A stretch of 64,000 nt of DNA from Lachnospiraceae bacterium C1.1 (GTDB lineage: Bacteria > Bacillota > Clostridia > Lachnospirales > Lachnospiraceae), in contig JAUISW010000001.1 of the NCBI GenBank assembly GCA_030434875.1, positions 3,486,001-3,550,000 of the forward strand, written 5' to 3'. Under the pieces are notes generated by a model. It saw only the letters and a program-made list of their open reading frames with translations, had not been told where the DNA came from and made no database searches. A program made the position numbers and the translations under genes. Below, in pieces: positions 8,392-16,833 of this stretch; the first letter of the stretch is position 1; the number at the start of each line of letters is the position of its first letter.

Positions 8392-8862
8392 ATGGCAGAT
8401 ACTATTACACTTACTATTAAAAAGCAGAAAAATATTGCACTGATCGCGCATGATGGAATGAAGGCGGAGTTGATCCAGTGGTGCAAGGATAATGCTGAAA
8501 TACTTAAGAGGCATTTCTTATGCGGAACAGGAACAACGGCACGAATGATAACAGATGCTACAGATCTTCCGGTACGTGGTTATAATTCAGGCCCGCTCGG
8601 AGGTGACCAGCAGATTGGAGCCAAGATTGTAGAAGGAAAGATCGACTTTGTGATTTTCTTTTCTGATCCGCTGACAGCCGCTCCTCATGACCCTGATGTA
8701 AAGGCTCTGATGAGAATCGTTCAGGTCTATGACATCCCATTTGCAAATAATAAGGCAACGGCAGATTTCCTTATTCATTCGACTCTGATGGATGAAGAGT
8801 ATGACCATGACGTGATCAATTTCCAGCAGAATATTGCTCATCGAGCTGAGACGCTTAAATAA
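8392..8862 (+). CDS. mgsA: Methylglyoxal synthase (intact copy)
   Basis: 156-aa cytosolic enzyme converting dihydroxyacetone phosphate to methylglyoxal and phosphate, a bypass that relieves sugar-phosphate build-up. Family motifs are complete: AHDGMK (His20, Asp21), GTGTTAR phosphate-binding segment (46-51), [11 protein letters not shown] with the catalytic Asp72, and [16 protein letters not shown] with His99 and Asp102. Residue numbers correspond closely to E. coli MgsA. ATG 8392 is preferred to an in-frame TTG at 8344, which would add 16 residues before the conserved start. A nonfunctional copy lies at 1909-2379. Confidence 0.95.
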   Translation: MADTITLTIKKQKNIALIAHDGMKAELIQWCKDNAEILKRHFLCGTGTTARMITDATDLPVRGYNSGPLGGDQQIGAKIVEGKIDFVIFFSDPLTAAPHDPDVKALMRIVQVYDIPFANNKATADFLIHSTLMDEEYDHDVINFQQNIAHRAETLK

Positions 8863-8877
8863 AAATTTTGTTGATCT

Positions 8878-8910
8878 GAAACCGGTATGGAGTAGTTCCA
8901 TATCGGTTTC
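8878..8910 (+). terminator. Hairpin after mgsA copy 2
   Basis: GAAACCGgTATGGA and TCCATAtCGGTTTC form a stem around a short loop. The following T-tract is short. Confidence 0.55.
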
Positions 8911-8958
8911 TTCAATGTTCAGCATAGGGAATAAGTTTAGAAAAAAGGGAATTTAATT

Positions 8959-9621
8959 ATGATAAATATCGTTAAAATTGTGGGGGAAAAGAAAGAAAAT
9001 GGCTACAGAACCATATTGTTTTTATGTGCTGTCGCATGTTTTTTTCTGGCATTTTTGCAGATGGAACCGGCATTAAGGACAAGGAATTATATATTGGTAC
9101 CCGGTTATATTTCAGATATAACCGTAACAAATTTAAGCAGTTCACGTGGTAAAAAAATAAAATATGAATATCTGGTGCACTGGTTTTTTGAAGGACAGGA
9201 ATATACAAAAAAGCAGAGCAGCCTGATTGACAGGCCGGATGACAGTATATCTGAGGTCTGGATAAGCAGGGACAATACGGACATGCTTATTTATTCAAGT
9301 GATAATTTGCTTAAACAGTCAATATATTTAGCACTGGGAGGAATTGTGTTATTTATAGTTTGGCTGATCATTTATAAGAGGTCAGAAAAAGTTCCATATA
9401 ACGATGAGGTGGCTGCGGGAATTTTTCTTCATTCTTTATTTAATGCGTTCTTATCGGGGTTTGCATTTTTGATCAGTATAATAATGTATAAAGATTCAGT
9501 GAAGAAAGAAAATTTAAATCTTATCTATTTGTCGAAAGTTCTTGGGTCTTTCTGTGTTTTATTGACAGCCTTTTTTATAATTCTTGCTATAGCAGCAAAA
9601 AGAGAAGAAAACAGATTTTGA
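8959..9621 (+). CDS. DUF3592-like membrane protein (intact copy)
   Basis: 220-aa protein with an N-terminal membrane segment (about 18-35), an extracytoplasmic beta domain (about 40-112, with VPGYISDI and YEYLVHWFFEGQEY, typical of DUF3592), then three more membrane segments (about 123-140, 158-176, 192-212). The order TM, small beta domain, TM is the family pattern; its function is unknown. A deleted copy lies at 2477-2880. The stop TGA 9619-9621 is the first triplet of a REP element. Confidence 0.7.
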   Translation: MINIVKIVGEKKENGYRTILFLCAVACFFLAFLQMEPALRTRNYILVPGYISDITVTNLSSSRGKKIKYEYLVHWFFEGQEYTKKQSSLIDRPDDSISEVWISRDNTDMLIYSSDNLLKQSIYLALGGIVLFIVWLIIYKRSEKVPYNDEVAAGIFLHSLFNAFLSGFAFLISIIMYKDSVKKENLNLIYLSKVLGSFCVLLTAFFIILAIAAKREENRF

Positions 9622-9681
9622 CCCTAGGGGACGGAGTATGTGGGTCAAAAAATGACCCACATACTCCGTCCCCTAGGGTCA
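9619..9681. repeat. REP-like element, full palindrome between convergent genes (variant GGAGTATGTG)
   Basis: 63-bp palindrome TGACCCTAGGGGACGGAG..CTCCGTCCCCTAGGGTCA. Its left TGA is the stop codon of the DUF3592-like gene (plus). The TCA at its right end is the stop codon of the convergent flavin-binding protein gene (minus), so both genes use REP stops. Confidence 0.95.
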
Positions 9682-10167
9682 TTTGCTATTCAACACCCTG
9701 GCCTTAGCACTGAAATCTTTAATAGTCACTTTTATTACTGCAACGGAAGCGGCCATTTTTTCGTCCATTTCAAACCTTCGACCGGTCTGATTAAGCATAA
9801 GGAGAGTTAAGCCGTGGATTTTTTCATCTACATCTTCAACAAGCTCGGCAGTACCTCTTCCGATTACTGATGCATATGTGGAGCCATATTTACAGGGGAT
9901 ATCTCCGCCCGAAACAGGTTCTACATCAGTCTCCATTTCAATGCAGACATTTGGGTTCTCTTTTATCAGATCGAGCTTGTGACCTTCTTTTGCTCCGTGC
10001 ATATAGAAAGTGAAAGTGTTTTCATTTTCATCATACGAATATCCGTAATGAAGCGGAACTATATAGGGATATTCGCCGTCAAATAAAGCCATATGTAAAA
10101 ACTTACAATCTGCAGTTATTTTCAATATTTTATCTATATCAGTTATTTCTCTGTCTTTTCGTCTCAT
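9679..10167 (-). CDS. Pyridoxamine 5'-phosphate oxidase-like (NimA type) flavin-binding protein
   Basis: 162-aa split-barrel protein: MRRKDREITD, then CKFLHMALFDGEYPYIVPLHYGY, FYMHGAKEGHKLDLI, and a C-terminal IGRGTAELVED strand. The order fits the PPOX-class FMN-binding family that includes NimA nitroimidazole reductases. The conserved GAKEGHK segment is typical for flavin phosphate contact. It probably binds FMN or a related flavin; the substrate is unknown. It is followed on the minus strand by the full REP that supplies its stop. It lies downstream of a GNAT gene (19-nt gap), probably one operon. Confidence 0.85.
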   Translation of the reverse strand: MRRKDREITDIDKILKITADCKFLHMALFDGEYPYIVPLHYGYSYDENENTFTFYMHGAKEGHKLDLIKENPNVCIEMETDVEPVSGGDIPCKYGSTYASVIGRGTAELVEDVDEKIHGLTLLMLNQTGRRFEMDEKMAASVAVIKVTIKDFSAKARVLNSK

Positions 10168-10186
10168 TATTTTTTCTCCTAATACG

Positions 10187-10645
10187 TTAAAGTAATTCCA
10201 TCTCTGATTTCATGGCTGTGAAACCATAGTTTTCGTAAAGTGGTTTTCCCATATCGGTTGCTTCGAGACTAATGCATTCTATTCCTCGTGATTTAGCATC
10301 ATTTACTAGTAAATCCAGCGTTTTGCGGGCAATACCTTTTCTTCGGTATTCAGGCCGGGTGTACATGTTCATAACGTAAGCCTTTTTGCCGCTGGGATTA
10401 TGATATGTAGGCATAACCTCATAATAGCTGATCCCGCCGGCACCGATAAATTTATCTCCATCCATTACCAATATCGCGGTATGAGATCCATCTGCCAGAC
10501 TTTTTCTATAATAATTTCTGGATGATGATTCAACTTCTGACATATCAGTTGAATCATCAAGCTTATTGGCTGCACGCAACACTTCTATTCTTGTTTTAGT
10601 TAATAAGTCAATATCATCTATTGTTGCAAATTTGTATTCTATCAT
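10187..10645 (-). CDS. GNAT family N-acetyltransferase, paralogue of 57961-58425
   Basis: 152 residues with the GNAT core: RIEVLRAANKLDD, GAGGISYYEVMPTYHNPSG, then YVMNMYTRPEYRRKGIARK, which carries the RRKGIA acetyl-CoA loop, and LYENYGFTAMKSEMEL at the end. The protein at 57961 is very similar along its whole length, so one is a recent duplicate of the other. ATG 10645 lies 6 nt from a half REP; the only G-rich sequence in SD position (GGGGGTC) belongs to that REP. Confidence 0.88.
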   Translation of the reverse strand: MIEYKFATIDDIDLLTKTRIEVLRAANKLDDSTDMSEVESSSRNYYRKSLADGSHTAILVMDGDKFIGAGGISYYEVMPTYHNPSGKKAYVMNMYTRPEYRRKGIARKTLDLLVNDAKSRGIECISLEATDMGKPLYENYGFTAMKSEMELL

Positions 10646-10651
10646 CTTTTA

Positions 10652-10680
10652 TGACCCCCGGGGACGGAGTATGTGGTTCA
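10652..10680. repeat. REP-like element, half unit (variant GGAGTATGTG)
   Basis: TGACCCCC..GGGGACGGAGTATGTGGTTCA. It lies just upstream of the minus-strand GNAT start and 113 nt upstream of the RAYT gene. Confidence 0.85.
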
Positions 10681-10792
10681 AAAATTAGCAAAGAGCTTCA
10701 TTTTCAAAAAAACATATTGAATTTCTTTTATGAATCAATTATACTTTCATGAGTAAAAAAAACAATATTTCATCAAATTTTTAGGAGTAAAT

Positions 10793-11569
10793 ATGCCAAG
10801 AAACCATAGAATTATGAGTTCAACAGGCGTATATCATATCATACTTCGTTCTATTAATCAGCACATCATCTTTGAAGACGATTCCGATTATCAAAAGTTC
10901 CTTTTCATTCTGAAAGACTGCAAAAAGAAATATGATATTGATATATATGCTTATTGTTTAATGGATAATCATATTCATATGATGATTTATGCACCTTCAG
11001 ATAAACTATCAAAATTTTTTCAAAGCTTCGAAACAAGATTTGTTCATTGGTACAATACTAAGTATTTGCGTTTTGGACATCTCTTTCAGGATCGTTTCTT
11101 TAGCAAACCTATAGAATGCGTTAAAGCATTTTTGTCTGTACTTGTCTACATTCATAATAATCCGGTAAAAGCGAATATGTGTCGTTATGCATCAGAATAT
11201 CGTTGGAGCAGTTATAACGCATTTTATGGAGCAAAAGATCCATTGGTTAACGTTTTGTTTTCATATAATATCGCGGGCACAAAGGAATTTTTGCTTAATT
11301 ATTTTTCGAAGGAACCTGATGATTCAGACAACTCTTTATTTGAAAACGACCACCGAGAAAAAGATCATTTTTTTACTGATGAAAAGGCGCTTCAAATTTT
11401 TAAATCTGTCACCAATCTATCATCAACATCAGCAGCAACCTATTTAACGAAAGTGAAAAGAAATGAATATGTTAGGCAATTAAAAAAAGAAGGTCTAACG
11501 GTAAGACAAATAGCGAGAACTATGGACATTTCTGAATCCACAATTAAGAGAATATGCAGAAATAATTGA
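10793..11569 (+). CDS. REP-associated tyrosine transposase (RAYT, Y1 HUH family)
   Basis: 258-aa HUH single-strand endonuclease related to IS200/IS605 TnpA. The HUH motif is His60-Ile-His62 in YCLMDNHIHMMIYA. The catalytic Tyr is Tyr119 in the block LVYIHNNPVKANM, the usual RAYT signature. GHLFQDRFFSKPI precedes it. The C-terminus (about 230-258) adds a helix-turn-helix, LTVRQIARTMDISESTIKRI, found in some RAYTs. SD TTAGGAG precedes ATG. The stop TGA is the first triplet of a half REP. Half and full REPs flank the gene on both sides, the arrangement expected if this enzyme mobilises or maintains the 13 palindromes in this region. Confidence 0.92.
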   Translation: MPRNHRIMSSTGVYHIILRSINQHIIFEDDSDYQKFLFILKDCKKKYDIDIYAYCLMDNHIHMMIYAPSDKLSKFFQSFETRFVHWYNTKYLRFGHLFQDRFFSKPIECVKAFLSVLVYIHNNPVKANMCRYASEYRWSSYNAFYGAKDPLVNVLFSYNIAGTKEFLLNYFSKEPDDSDNSLFENDHREKDHFFTDEKALQIFKSVTNLSSTSAATYLTKVKRNEYVRQLKKEGLTVRQIARTMDISESTIKRICRNN

Positions 11570-11595
11570 CCCTATAACTCCGTCCCCGGGGGTCA
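11567..11595. repeat. REP-like element, half unit, right-hand orientation
   Basis: TGACCCTATAACTCCGTCCCC..GGGGTCA; its first triplet is the RAYT stop codon. Confidence 0.9.
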
Positions 11596-11652
11596 GTTTG
11601 GGAAAACTTGTTCCACCTTTATTTCAGTGCTATCATAATATTTATTAAATTA

Positions 11653-11715
11653 TGACCCTAGGGGACGGAGTATGTGGTTCAAAAAATGACCCTATAACTC
11701 CGTCCCCAGGGGTCA
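11653..11715. repeat. REP-like element, full but hybrid palindrome
   Basis: Left arm is the GGAGTATGTG variant, right arm is the TATAACTCC variant, so the two arms do not match in the distal segment. This is a composite of two subfamilies 84 bp downstream of the RAYT gene. Confidence 0.88.
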
Positions 11716-11876
11716 GAATTGGAAATTATTTTTTCAGAAAATAACTGAATATTGAAGTGGTAAGCTTATTTTGGACACGAAGGGGTTAACTTTTGGACAT
11801 GGATTCTGTATAGTCTAGACAGCAGACTTCTTATCCATAGACACATGTTACTCCCTACATGGACAGGAGGCTTACC

Positions 11877-12236
11877 ATGAAATACACCAAAGAACAACGT
11901 TTGGACATCGGCCGCCGAATATATGACGGCGAAATCACCAAGTATGACGCAGCCCAGCAGTATGATATCAGCCACCAAACAGCCAGGGATTATATGAGGC
12001 TGTATCGTAATGAGAACCATTTGCCACCTAAAAATGGGCGTCAATCAAAAGATGGAACATCCATTCAAAAACCTGTTCCTGAACCGAATAACCTTGAAGC
12101 ATATGAAGCAATGTCAAAAGACGAACTGATTCAGGAGCTTGTCAAGGCGCGCATAACGGAGGCCCGGTTAAAAAAAGGTTACGAAGTGAAAGGGGATGGT
12201 TCAATAATTCGTTACAGCAGCAAGAATACCAGGTAA
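11877..12236 (+). CDS. IS3-family transposase OrfA (HTH)
   Basis: 119-aa DNA-binding part of the transposase with an N-terminal helix-turn-helix (KYTKEQRLDIGRRIYDGEIT, then AAQQYDISHQTARDYMRLYR) and a C-terminal leucine-rich helical region. ATG 11877 has AGGAGG 7 nt upstream. The frame ends at TAA 12234-12236, after the slippery tract at 12170-12177, so a -1 shift gives the OrfAB fusion. Confidence 0.88.
   Translation: MKYTKEQRLDIGRRIYDGEITKYDAAQQYDISHQTARDYMRLYRNENHLPPKNGRQSKDGTSIQKPVPEPNNLEAYEAMSKDELIQELVKARITEARLKKGYEVKGDGSIIRYSSKNTR
12170..12177 (+). promoter_or_regulatory. Programmed -1 frameshift site of the IS3-family transposase
   Basis: AAAAAAAG tract. After slipping back one base, reading continues AGG TTA CGA AGT and runs into the OrfB frame through LQQQEYQVILELSGEFPVK, which is the usual IS3 linker before the integrase domain. 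Confidence 0.75.
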
Positions 12237-12283
12237 TCCTTGAGTTATCCGGAGAGTTCCCCGTAAAACTCTTATGTGAAGCC

Positions 12284-13084
12284 ATGGATATTAACCGCAG
12301 CAGCTTCTATTATTGGAAGAAACATCTGGGAAATCCTGCACCAAGGACTAAGAACCTTATTGATAATGTGCAGCTATTCCTGGAATACCACTTGAAATAT
12401 CCCTCTCACGGATATAGATGGCTTAATGCCAAACTTCGTCTTGATACAGGCCTTATCTTATCTGATCCATATGCGCATAAATGCTGCAAGATTGCGGGAA
12501 TAAAGAGCAAGGCCAAGCACTATAAGTATAAGAAACCGGGCGATTCGGGAAGAGTATTCCCGAATCTACTTTCAGCAGAGCTCAACATTGACGGACCGTT
12601 GCAGTGCATTGTCAGTGACATGACGGCATTCTATGTAAAAGGCATTTATTATGAGCTGACGCTATATATGGATCTCTGGAATAATGAGATTGTCAGCTAT
12701 GCTTTATCGGCAAAACGCGGTGACCGCATGACTTACATAAGCGGCCTGGAGAATCTCCTTGAACTCAAGAAGGAACATTCCGAATTTCAGATGATTCTTC
12801 ATAGCGATCAAGGATCTGTCTATGCATCAAAGGCATTCAATGATCTTTTGCCGATGTATGTGACTCGTTCCATGTCACGTGCCGGAACTCCTACGGACAA
12901 CGCTGCTATGGAATCCATCAATGGCTGGATCAAAGCAGAGCTTTTTATGGATTTCCATGTCACCGGTGAGAAGCCGGTAGAACAGGAAATCGACGATTAT
13001 ATCGTCTTTTTCAATGAGCAGAGGCCTGCGTATTCACTTAATTACCTGACTCCAAAGCAGTACAGAGAAGCTCATGCAGCCTGA
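12284..13084 (+). CDS. IS3-family transposase OrfB (DDE integrase domain)
   Basis: rve-type catalytic part. The first Asp is in IVSDMTAFYVKG, the second Asp in LHSDQGSVYASKAF and the Glu in DNAAMESINGWIKAEL, the usual DDE triad with the conserved SxSRAGxPxDNA segment before the Glu. The upstream HTH_21-like region (KYPSHGYRWLNAKLRLDTG) is present. OrfB is probably made only as the OrfAB fusion by -1 frameshifting. ATG 12284 lies within the linker, has no convincing SD, and is marked here as the first in-frame ATG. Confidence 0.9.
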   Translation: MDINRSSFYYWKKHLGNPAPRTKNLIDNVQLFLEYHLKYPSHGYRWLNAKLRLDTGLILSDPYAHKCCKIAGIKSKAKHYKYKKPGDSGRVFPNLLSAELNIDGPLQCIVSDMTAFYVKGIYYELTLYMDLWNNEIVSYALSAKRGDRMTYISGLENLLELKKEHSEFQMILHSDQGSVYASKAFNDLLPMYVTRSMSRAGTPTDNAAMESINGWIKAELFMDFHVTGEKPVEQEIDDYIVFFNEQRPAYSLNYLTPKQYREAHAA

Positions 13085-13417
13085 TCTGCTCAAAGATCCG
13101 GAGCCAGAGGCAATAACCAGACACCGCCGAAGGCGGCTTGCCTTTGACATCCAGCCGGAAAGAATTGCTACAATAGAGTAACGACGGGCGAGCAAACTGA
13201 TCTGCTCATGAGTCCATTGCCGTCGGCAGTGTCTGTCCAGCAATTCTTGGAGCGATGTCAAAGGTGTCGTCCGGATCGTGTAACTATTGAATTCAAGTGA
13301 CTAAAAAACTTGATTTCGTGTCCAAAATCTGTTGACTACTGCAATATCGTTGAGATTACAGTAGTTGACAGTGAGAAAGAAAAGCAATTTGAAATAATAT
13401 TTAAAATGAAGGGAGAA

Positions 13418-13446
13418 TGACCCTATAACTCCGTCCCCAGGGGTCA
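13418..13446. repeat. REP-like element, half unit, right-hand orientation
   Basis: TGACCCTATAACTCCGTCCCC..GGGGTCA, located 10 nt upstream of the helicase ATG, so it occupies the place where a normal leader and SD would be. Confidence 0.9.
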
Positions 13447-13456
13447 AAAAGAGAAG

Positions 13457-16411
13457 ATGAGTAAAACAGACAAGATCCGTTTAGGATTTGAAACTGCATA
13501 TATAGATGGATCTCTGGCTTCGCCGTTAGCATATAGGCCGAGTTTTATTTCAAATAATCATAATGAGGGGAAGAAGGTCTTATCGTCCATAGAAGATGAG
13601 CTTTTGCGCTGTGACAAATTCCAGATCAGTGTGGCATTTATAACCATGAGTGGGATTACTCCGCTTTTACAGACACTGAAAGAGCTGGAGAAACGAAATA
13701 TCCCGGGCGAGATCCTTACGACGAATTATCTGAATTTCAGTGAGCCAAGGGCACTGGCAAAATTAAATGAATTAAAAAATATAAAACTTAAAATGTATGA
13801 CACGGAGGCAGCGGAAGAGGGCTTTCATACAAAAGGATATATATTTAAGAAAGATGAAATCTATCGGATAATTATCGGAAGTTCAAATATTACAAGTGCA
13901 GCGCTTACAAGTAATCGAGAATGGAATACTAAGCTGGTCTCCACTGAGCATGGAGAAATGGCGAAGGAAGTCGTTGCCGAGTTTAACGAATTATGGACAT
14001 CTTCATATTCTCTGGATTTTGATGATTTTTATGAAAATTATAAAGAACGCTATAAAATCATCAAGCATCAGCGTGAACTTGCGAAGTCAGAAGAAATAGT
14101 TTCAATCGATAAGTTTAAGCTGAAACCAAACAGCATGCAGGTAGGCTTTATTGCAAATCTAAAAAAAATCATTGAAGCAGGTGAAGACAGAGCACTGCTG
14201 ATTTCCGCTACAGGAACGGGCAAAACCTATGCATCGGCTTTTGCTATAAGAGAGCTCGGATTTAAGAGGATTTTATTCCTTGTTCACAGAGGTCAACTTG
14301 CAAGACAGAGCAAAAAATCTTATGAAAAAGTATTTGCAAAAACTGTTTCAATGGGAATTGTTGGAGCCGGTTATCATGAATATGATGCTGATTTTATTTT
14401 CGCAACAGTTCAAACATTGAATAGAGACGAGCATTTATTACAGTATAAAAGCGATGCCTTTGATTGTATAGTTTTGGATGAAGCTCACCATGTTCCGGCG
14501 GACACTTATCAAAAGGTAATGCAGCATTTTAATCCGAAGCTCTGGCTCGGTATGACAGCTACTCCGGATAAGCGAGATGATAATATTGATGGCAGAAATG
14601 TTTATGAGCTTTTTAATTATCAGATAGCTTACGAGATTCGCTTGCAGAAGGCGATGGAGGAAAATCTGCTTTGTCCATTTCATTATTTTGGAATAAGTGA
14701 CTTAGCGGTTATCGGAGATGATAAGCAGAGTAACTATGATTTTTCAAATCTAAGCTCTGATGAACGTGTGAGACATATTATCGAACAGGCAGAGTATTAT
14801 GGTTATAGTGGAGACAAGGTCAAAGGTCTTATTTTCTGCAGAAATATTAAGGAGACAGAGGAGCTTTCTGCTAAATTTAATAAAATAATAAATCCTGATA
14901 ATGGTAAAAATTTCAGAACAATAGCATTGAATGGCAGTGCTTCTGAGGCTGAGAGGCAGGAGGCATTTGAGCGTCTTGCTATGGATGAGGAATATCAGTC
15001 AGAAAATAAAGAACCACTGGATTATATTTTTTCTGTAGAAATCTTAAATGAGGGTGTGGATATTGTTGAGGTGAATCAGGTAATAATGCTGCGCCCAACT
15101 CAGTCGCCGATAGTATTTATCCAACAGCTGGGACGTGGACTTAGAAAAGCGGAGGGAAAAGAATACGTCGTTATTCTTGATTTTATAGGAAATTATGATA
15201 ACAACTTCATGATTCCAATTGCTTTATCCGGAGACAGGACTTATAACAAGGACAATATCCGCAGATATATAATGGAGGGCGGAAGGGTTATCCCGGGCGC
15301 TTCCACGGTGCATTTCGACGAAATTTCAAAAAAGAAAATTTTTGAATCAATTGATAAAATGGCGACGCCTTTGAAGCTGCTTAAAGAAAAATATCAGAAT
15401 CTGAAGGACAGACTTGGGCATATTCCGACTATCATGGAATTTTACGAACAGGGCGAGATCGATCCAATAAAATTCATCGAATATACAAAGGAATCCTATC
15501 ATTATTTTTTGCTTAAAAATGATAAAGACTATAAAATAAGATTTACCGAGAATCAGCATCGGCTTTTATCTTTTATATCCCAGATTCTCGCAAATGGAAA
15601 ACGCCCGCATGAATTGCTGCTTTTAAGATCGCTGATCGATAGCGGAAAAGTTGATGTCGAATATCTGAAAAACGGACTTGCCAAATTAGGCCGTAAATAT
15701 TCTGAAAAAGATTTTAGGTCTGCGGTCGATATGCTGCGGATGTCATGGATCAATTCGCCTGCGGACAAGAAGAAATATGAGAGAATAGAGATTTTAGATA
15801 AAAATTTCTTAAAAAGCGGAACGTTGACGAGGGCAAGCAGCTATGCAGATTTGATTGCGGATTTATTATTCAGGGATGAATTGAATGATCTGATAAATTA
15901 TGGCCTCGCCAGATATGAGGACCTTTATAAAAATACAGATGAATATGGTTTGGTACTTTATCAGAAATATTCTAGAAAAGATGTTTGCCGATTGCTTAAC
16001 TGGGCGAAGGATGACAGTTCGACACTGTATGGTTATAGATATAAACACGGCACCTGCCCGATTTTTGTAACGTATGAAAAGAAGGAAGATATTTCAGCAA
16101 CCACCCGTTATGAGGATCAGTTTATAAATGATCAGCTTTTCAGCTGGATGACCAGGAGCAGGGTAAGTCTGGAAAGTCCGGAGAGTCAAAGCATAATTCA
16201 CTCTCAGGAAAATCATGAACATATCTTTTTATTTATAAAAAAGAGTGATGGTGAAGGAACTGATTTTTACTATATGGGAGAGGTGAGGCCGATTGATTAT
16301 GAAGAGACGACGATCTCAGACGCTAACGGTGCAAAACTTCCAATAATGAATTTCAAGATGAAGCTGGATATGCCGGTGAGACAGGATATTTATGATTATC
16401 TGACGAAATAA
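13457..16411 (+). CDS. PLD-nuclease / SF2 helicase fusion with DUF3427-type C-terminus
   Basis: 984-aa multidomain protein. Residues 40-180 form a phospholipase D-type nuclease domain with His124-x-Lys126 and IIIGSSN (138-144). Residues 220-600 form an SF2 helicase: Walker A ATGTGKT (251-257), DEAH (341-344), TATP (367-370) and motif VI QQLGRGLRK (556-564). The remaining 400 residues look like the DUF3427 region often found with this arrangement. Such proteins are known from restriction-like and defence loci; the target here is unknown. It is followed 20 nt later by a NUDIX gene, likely one operon. Its upstream region carries a REP and no strong SD. Confidence 0.9.
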   Translation: MSKTDKIRLGFETAYIDGSLASPLAYRPSFISNNHNEGKKVLSSIEDELLRCDKFQISVAFITMSGITPLLQTLKELEKRNIPGEILTTNYLNFSEPRALAKLNELKNIKLKMYDTEAAEEGFHTKGYIFKKDEIYRIIIGSSNITSAALTSNREWNTKLVSTEHGEMAKEVVAEFNELWTSSYSLDFDDFYENYKERYKIIKHQRELAKSEEIVSIDKFKLKPNSMQVGFIANLKKIIEAGEDRALLISATGTGKTYASAFAIRELGFKRILFLVHRGQLARQSKKSYEKVFAKTVSMGIVGAGYHEYDADFIFATVQTLNRDEHLLQYKSDAFDCIVLDEAHHVPADTYQKVMQHFNPKLWLGMTATPDKRDDNIDGRNVYELFNYQIAYEIRLQKAMEENLLCPFHYFGISDLAVIGDDKQSNYDFSNLSSDERVRHIIEQAEYYGYSGDKVKGLIFCRNIKETEELSAKFNKIINPDNGKNFRTIALNGSASEAERQEAFERLAMDEEYQSENKEPLDYIFSVEILNEGVDIVEVNQVIMLRPTQSPIVFIQQLGRGLRKAEGKEYVVILDFIGNYDNNFMIPIALSGDRTYNKDNIRRYIMEGGRVIPGASTVHFDEISKKKIFESIDKMATPLKLLKEKYQNLKDRLGHIPTIMEFYEQGEIDPIKFIEYTKESYHYFLLKNDKDYKIRFTENQHRLLSFISQILANGKRPHELLLLRSLIDSGKVDVEYLKNGLAKLGRKYSEKDFRSAVDMLRMSWINSPADKKKYERIEILDKNFLKSGTLTRASSYADLIADLLFRDELNDLINYGLARYEDLYKNTDEYGLVLYQKYSRKDVCRLLNWAKDDSSTLYGYRYKHGTCPIFVTYEKKEDISATTRYEDQFINDQLFSWMTRSRVSLESPESQSIIHSQENHEHIFLFIKKSDGEGTDFYYMGEVRPIDYEETTISDANGAKLPIMNFKMKLDMPVRQDIYDYLTK

Positions 16412-16431
16412 AAAGTTTTAGGAGAGTTATA

Positions 16432-16833
16432 ATGAAAACGGTTAAAGTCGCTGCGGCGGTTATAAAAGCTAAGAACAAAAAGGGCGAATCCATAATTTTT
16501 GCGAGCCAGAGAGGCTATGGCGAGTTTAAGGACGGATGGGAATTTCCGGGAGGAAAAGTCGAAGTAAATGAAAGTTCTGAGGAAGCCTTGAAGCGTGAAA
16601 TTATGGAAGAACTTGAAACAGAAATTTCAGTGGGAAAGTTGATCGATACAATAGAGTATGATTATCCGAATTTCCATCTTTCGATGGATTGTTTCTGGTG
16701 TGAGATCTTAAAAGGTGATCTTGTCTTAAAAGAACATGAGGCTGCAAGGTGGCTGACAAAAGAGGAACTCCACGATGTGGATTGGCTTCCGGCAGATATC
16801 TCACTCATAGACAAAATCAGTATGACCCTATAA
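16432..16833 (+). CDS. NUDIX hydrolase (MutT-like)
   Basis: 133-aa NTP pyrophosphohydrolase-like protein. The Nudix box GGKVEVNES..ALKREIMEELETEI (about residues 41-64) keeps the Gly, Glu and REUxEE ligand positions. It probably hydrolyses a damaged or unusual nucleotide. SD TAGGAGAG precedes ATG 16432. Pairing with a DUF3427-type helicase recurs in other bacteria as far as I recall, which suggests joint action. The final codons (ATG ACC CTA) and the TAA are read from a REP half unit, so the native C-terminus has been lost or altered. Confidence 0.9.
   Translation: MKTVKVAAAVIKAKNKKGESIIFASQRGYGEFKDGWEFPGGKVEVNESSEEALKREIMEELETEISVGKLIDTIEYDYPNFHLSMDCFWCEILKGDLVLKEHEAARWLTKEELHDVDWLPADISLIDKISMTL

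Larger units (their letters stand above)
11768..13327 (+). mobile_element. IS3-family insertion sequence
   Basis: Bounded by inverted repeats ATTTTGGACACGAA (11768-11781) and TTCGTGTCCAAAAT (13314-13327). It contains two overlapping transposase frames that join by programmed -1 frameshifting at an A7G tract. The true ends may extend a few bases further; no clear target duplication was seen. A separate perfect 12-bp inverted repeat lies just outside its right end (13329-13340 and 13358-13369). Confidence 0.88.

Noticed and set aside
963..11715. Repeated palindromes considered as a CRISPR array or as intergenic terminators only
   Set aside because: Copies are not evenly spaced, have no unique spacers of constant length, and are linked to a RAYT gene; several overlap coding ends.
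13341..13420. Possible 3' end of a serine recombinase gene ending on the REP stop upstream of the helicase
   Set aside because: The readable peptide changes frame in an A5 tract and has no diagnostic motif, so it cannot be supported.
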